Origin: Paracoccaceae bacterium
GTDB taxonomy: Bacteria > Pseudomonadota > Alphaproteobacteria > Rhodobacterales > Rhodobacteraceae
NCBI GenBank assembly: GCA_023134935.1
Contig: JAGLUD010000163.1
Location: 1-5,461, forward strand
Length of the DNA stretch: 5,461 nt
Direction of reading: 5' to 3'
Shown: in pieces, positions 5,437 to 5,461 of the stretch
Layout of the letters: every line of letters starts with the position of its first letter
Position numbering within the stretch: the first letter of the stretch is position 1
Program-made: the position numbers and the translations under genes
The notes under the pieces: generated by a model
What the model was told of the DNA's origin: nothing
What the model saw: only the letters and a program-made list of their open reading frames with translations
Database searches by the model: none

Positions 5437-5461
5437 TGGTGCGGGCGGGGGGACTTGAACC
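5437..5461 (-). tRNA. 3' end of a tRNA, probably tRNA-Leu (partial)
   Basis: On the minus strand the window starts inside the T arm. It shows GG, the T loop TTCAAGT (5453-5459), CCCCC of the T stem (5448-5452), the acceptor strand CGCCCGC (5441-5447), discriminator A (5440) and an encoded CCA (5437-5439). The 5' acceptor strand would be GCGGGCG. That acceptor with discriminator A and a TTCAAGT loop is typical of bacterial tRNA-Leu; tRNA-Gly with the same acceptor normally has T at the discriminator. The anticodon lies outside the window, so identity is inferred. This 3' end is probably the attachment site used by the neighbouring integrase. Confidence 0.85.

Overview
The window looks like an accessory segment of an alphaproteobacterial genome ending at a tRNA gene. 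The evidence for this is the type of phage-like integrase, a SARP/TolB/TPR regulator of a kind common in that class, a CtrA-type TTAA-N7-TTAA site, and AT-rich intergenic DNA. The genus cannot be named from the sequence.

Layout from left to right. (1) Positions 1-430, minus strand, hold the first 143 codons of an RND-efflux periplasmic adaptor (HlyD/MFP type) that runs off the left edge. Its promoter, around 559-588, is covered by a 34-bp palindrome that looks like a repressor operator. (2) Positions 664-1110, minus strand, encode a 148-residue membrane-anchored protein made almost entirely of perfect heptads, with a methionine every seventh residue. It has its own promoter near 1215-1243. 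(3) Positions 1244-1614 are an intergenic region between divergent genes. Its right part carries a 67-bp promoter and ribosome-binding block that recurs in inverted orientation at the other end of the window. (4) Positions 1615-3774, plus strand, encode a 719-residue SARP-type transcription factor fused to a TolB-like domain and TPR repeats. (5) Positions 3797-3997, minus strand, encode a 66-residue basic protein of unknown function, convergent with the regulator, with a CtrA-like site upstream. (6) Positions 4201-5363, minus strand, are a tyrosine-recombinase integrase that reads as one 388-codon gene only if an ATT start, an in-frame amber codon and a one-base deletion are overlooked. (7) Positions 5437-5461, minus strand, are the 3' end of a tRNA, probably tRNA-Leu, cut by the window edge.

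An integrase next to a tRNA 3' end is the usual arrangement of an integrated genomic island, so 5437 is probably one island boundary and the other genes may be island cargo. The integrase seems to have decayed, which would fix the island in place. The most unusual signal is the inverted duplication. The block holding a -35, a -10, a Shine-Dalgarno and an ATT codon lies in front of both the integrase and the regulator. The regulator therefore appears to be expressed from a copy of the integrase's own control region, with a short leader ORF in between that may couple its translation. The second unusual item is the methionine-heptad protein beside an RND adaptor.
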